Shown: one piece after another, positions 13,853 through 15,303 of the stretch | Layout of the letters: each line of letters opens with the position of its first letter | How positions within the stretch are numbered: the stretch's first letter is position 1 | NCBI GenBank assembly: GCA_030036915.1 | Contig: JASHSC010000219.1 | Location: 1 to 15,303, forward strand | Length of the DNA: 15,303 bases | Source of the DNA: Terriglobia bacterium | GTDB lineage: Bacteria; Acidobacteriota; Terriglobia; UBA7540 | Reading direction: 5' to 3' | The notes under the pieces: generated by a model | The model's input: the letters and a program-made list of their open reading frames with translations, nothing else | What the model was told of the DNA's origin: nothing | The model's database searches: none | Program-made: the position numbers and the translations under genes

Positions 13853-15303
13853 CCGAGCCAGCTTCTTCAGAGGAAGAGCATCGACAAGCTGATTGCCGAC
13901 GCGGCGACGCCGGGGCACCAACTTCGAAAGTCGCTCGGACCTTGGTCGCTGACGGCTCTGGGAATTGGCGCGATCATCGGCACGGGAATCTTCGTCCTCA
14001 CCGGCACCGCGGCGGCTGGCGAAGTTCTGGAAGTCCACTCGCTGCTGAAAGCGCCGCTGCTGGAAGTAGTGTTGCACGGCGCGAAAGCGATCGGCACCGC
14101 TGGTCGGCCGGGTGCGGGGCCAGGCATTGCACTTTCGTTCCTGCTGGTGGCCATTGCCTGCGCTCTCGCCGGACTATGCTATGCCGAGCTGGCTTCCATG
14201 ATTCCCATTGCCGGAAGCGCTTACACCTATTCCTACGCGACGCTCGGCGAAATCATTGCCTGGATCATCGGCTGGGACCTGATTTTGGAATACGCCGTCA
14301 GCAACATGGCCGTGGCGGTGGGATTCTCCGCGTACATCAACAGCCTTCTCGAGGGCTTCGGGCTCCACCTTCCCGCCTCCATCAGCCAGCCTGTGTTTAA
14401 CGACTCACTGGAACGTACGGGCTCCTATTTCAACGTCCCGGGATTCCTGATCGTCATGATTCTCACCGTTATCCTGGTGATTGGAATTCGTGAGAGCGCC
14501 GGCGCCAACAACCTGATGGTCGGGGTGAAGATCACTGCGATTTTGATCTTCATCATCGCCGCTTCGCGCTTCATTCACGTTTCCAACTGGAAGCCTTTCA
14601 TGCCCAACGGGTGGCAGGGTGTCCTGACGGGCGGAGCGATTGTTTTCTTCACCTATATTGGCTTCGATTCGGTATCGACGGCCGCCGAGGAGTGCAAGAA
14701 TCCCCAGAAAGATGTGCCCTTCGGAATCATCGCCTCATTGATAATCTGCGCCACGCTCTACATCACCGTGGCGCTGGTCCTGACCGGCGCGCAGCACTGG
14801 CAGACCTTGCGCAATGCCGCTCCAGTGGCCAATGCCCTCATGGCGTTGGGAATGCCGAATGTGATGAAGTGGGTAACCATCGGCGCGCTCACGGGAATGA
14901 TCAGCTCCATGCTGGTTTTTCAACTGGGGCAGGCGCGTGTGTGGTTTGCCATGTCGCGTGACGGATTGCTGCCCGAGGTTTTTTCCAGGGTCCATGCGCG
15001 CTTCCTCACCCCGCACATCAGCACCTGGGTGGCGGGCTTTGCAGTGGCGATACCTGCTGGACTTTTTGACATTGGGACGCTCGCCGACCTTTCGAATATC
15101 GGGACACTCTTCGCATTCGTGCTGGTTTCGCTGGGAGTTCTTATCCTGAGACGAACGGAGCCACAGCGCCGCCGCTCGTTCCGCACACCCTGGGTTCCCG
15201 CGGTGCCGATTCTCTCCATCGTGGCGTGCATCATTCTGATGGCCAGCCTTCCCTTGGAAACCTGGGGGCGATTTATCGTGTGGCTCATCATTGGTCTTTG
15301 CAT
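13850..15303 (+). CDS. APC-family amino-acid permease (CAT-like), 3'-truncated
   Basis: This is a cytoplasmic-membrane amino-acid transporter of the APC superfamily, similar to bacterial cationic amino-acid transporters (YfnA/CAT type). The frame is open to the right window edge (484 complete codons), so the last segment is missing. The TM1 unwinding motif GIGAIIGTGIFVLTG (about 38-52) is clear, as are CYAELASMIPIAGSAYTYSY (TM3 region, about 110-129), GWDLILEY (about 141-148) and FFTYIGFDSVSTAAEECKNP in the TM6/TM7 region. About a dozen membrane spans are likely. Between TM1 and TM2 there is an insertion of roughly 35 residues (about 57-91) that most family members lack. The only possible start is TTG 13850, because TAA at 13838 closes the frame upstream and AAAGGAG precedes the TTG. 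The substrate amino acid cannot be told. Confidence 0.94.
   Translation, partial: MPSQLLQRKSIDKLIADAATPGHQLRKSLGPWSLTALGIGAIIGTGIFVLTGTAAAGEVLEVHSLLKAPLLEVVLHGAKAIGTAGRPGAGPGIALSFLLVAIACALAGLCYAELASMIPIAGSAYTYSYATLGEIIAWIIGWDLILEYAVSNMAVAVGFSAYINSLLEGFGLHLPASISQPVFNDSLERTGSYFNVPGFLIVMILTVILVIGIRESAGANNLMVGVKITAILIFIIAASRFIHVSNWKPFMPNGWQGVLTGGAIVFFTYIGFDSVSTAAEECKNPQKDVPFGIIASLIICATLYITVALVLTGAQHWQTLRNAAPVANALMALGMPNVMKWVTIGALTGMISSMLVFQLGQARVWFAMSRDGLLPEVFSRVHARFLTPHISTWVAGFAVAIPAGLFDIGTLADLSNIGTLFAFVLVSLGVLILRRTEPQRRRSFRTPWVPAVPILSIVACIILMASLPLETWGRFIVWLIIGLC

Noticed and set aside
13664..14077. Reverse-strand frame across the permease start
   Set aside because: It is antisense to the permease, and its middle translates the degenerate CACTCGG repeats; codon pattern and lack of family similarity argue against a gene.
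1..15303. tRNA, rRNA, CRISPR, transposase or phage genes
   Set aside because: I looked for cloverleaf-like segments, regular direct repeats and transposase motifs (DDE-type) by eye and saw none; a covariance-model scan was not possible here.

Overview
This is a G+C-rich bacterial chromosome segment with ordinary coding density and no phage, IS element, CRISPR array, tRNA or rRNA that I can recognise. Several features point to an acidobacterium or a close relative: a YdeI/OmdA protein, a HTH_34-type regulator paired with a small membrane protein, a Tat-type leader on a sugar isomerase, and an APC permease with a long TM1-TM2 insertion. This assignment is inference; no phylogenetic marker gene in the window settles it.

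Layout. Positions 1-2776 read forward: the 3' part of selD (selenophosphate synthase), a membrane-anchored protein of unknown function, and argJ (arginine biosynthesis). Positions 2801-6402 read in reverse and form a compact four-gene carbohydrate cluster. In transcription order it holds an HPS/KGPDC-family enzyme, a zinc alcohol/polyol dehydrogenase, an SDR oxidoreductase and a xylose-isomerase-like TIM barrel. A divergent intergenic region of 267 bp separates this from a forward gene for a second sugar isomerase (hydroxypyruvate-isomerase-like) with a twin-arginine leader. A YdeI-like protein follows.

Positions 8230-10139 are the most unusual part. A six-TM membrane protein and a winged-helix regulator overlap by 8 bp and are followed by a UppS-family cis-prenyltransferase with non-canonical motif residues. 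A near-consensus promoter places the transcription start at the ATG of the membrane protein gene, so that mRNA is probably leaderless. Two 17-bp dyads of the same form, ACTTT-N7-AAAGT, lie one upstream of the membrane protein gene and one between the regulator and the prenyltransferase gene. My proposal is a self-regulated membrane module that also controls an accessory polyprenyl-diphosphate synthase.

Positions 10404-13749 hold a classical SDR, a full-length PcrA/UvrD helicase and a 52-residue Lys/Arg-rich protein. Positions 13850-15303 hold the 5' part of an APC-family amino-acid permease. It has a TTG start and a leader full of competing inverted repeats, including one that covers its Shine-Dalgarno sequence.
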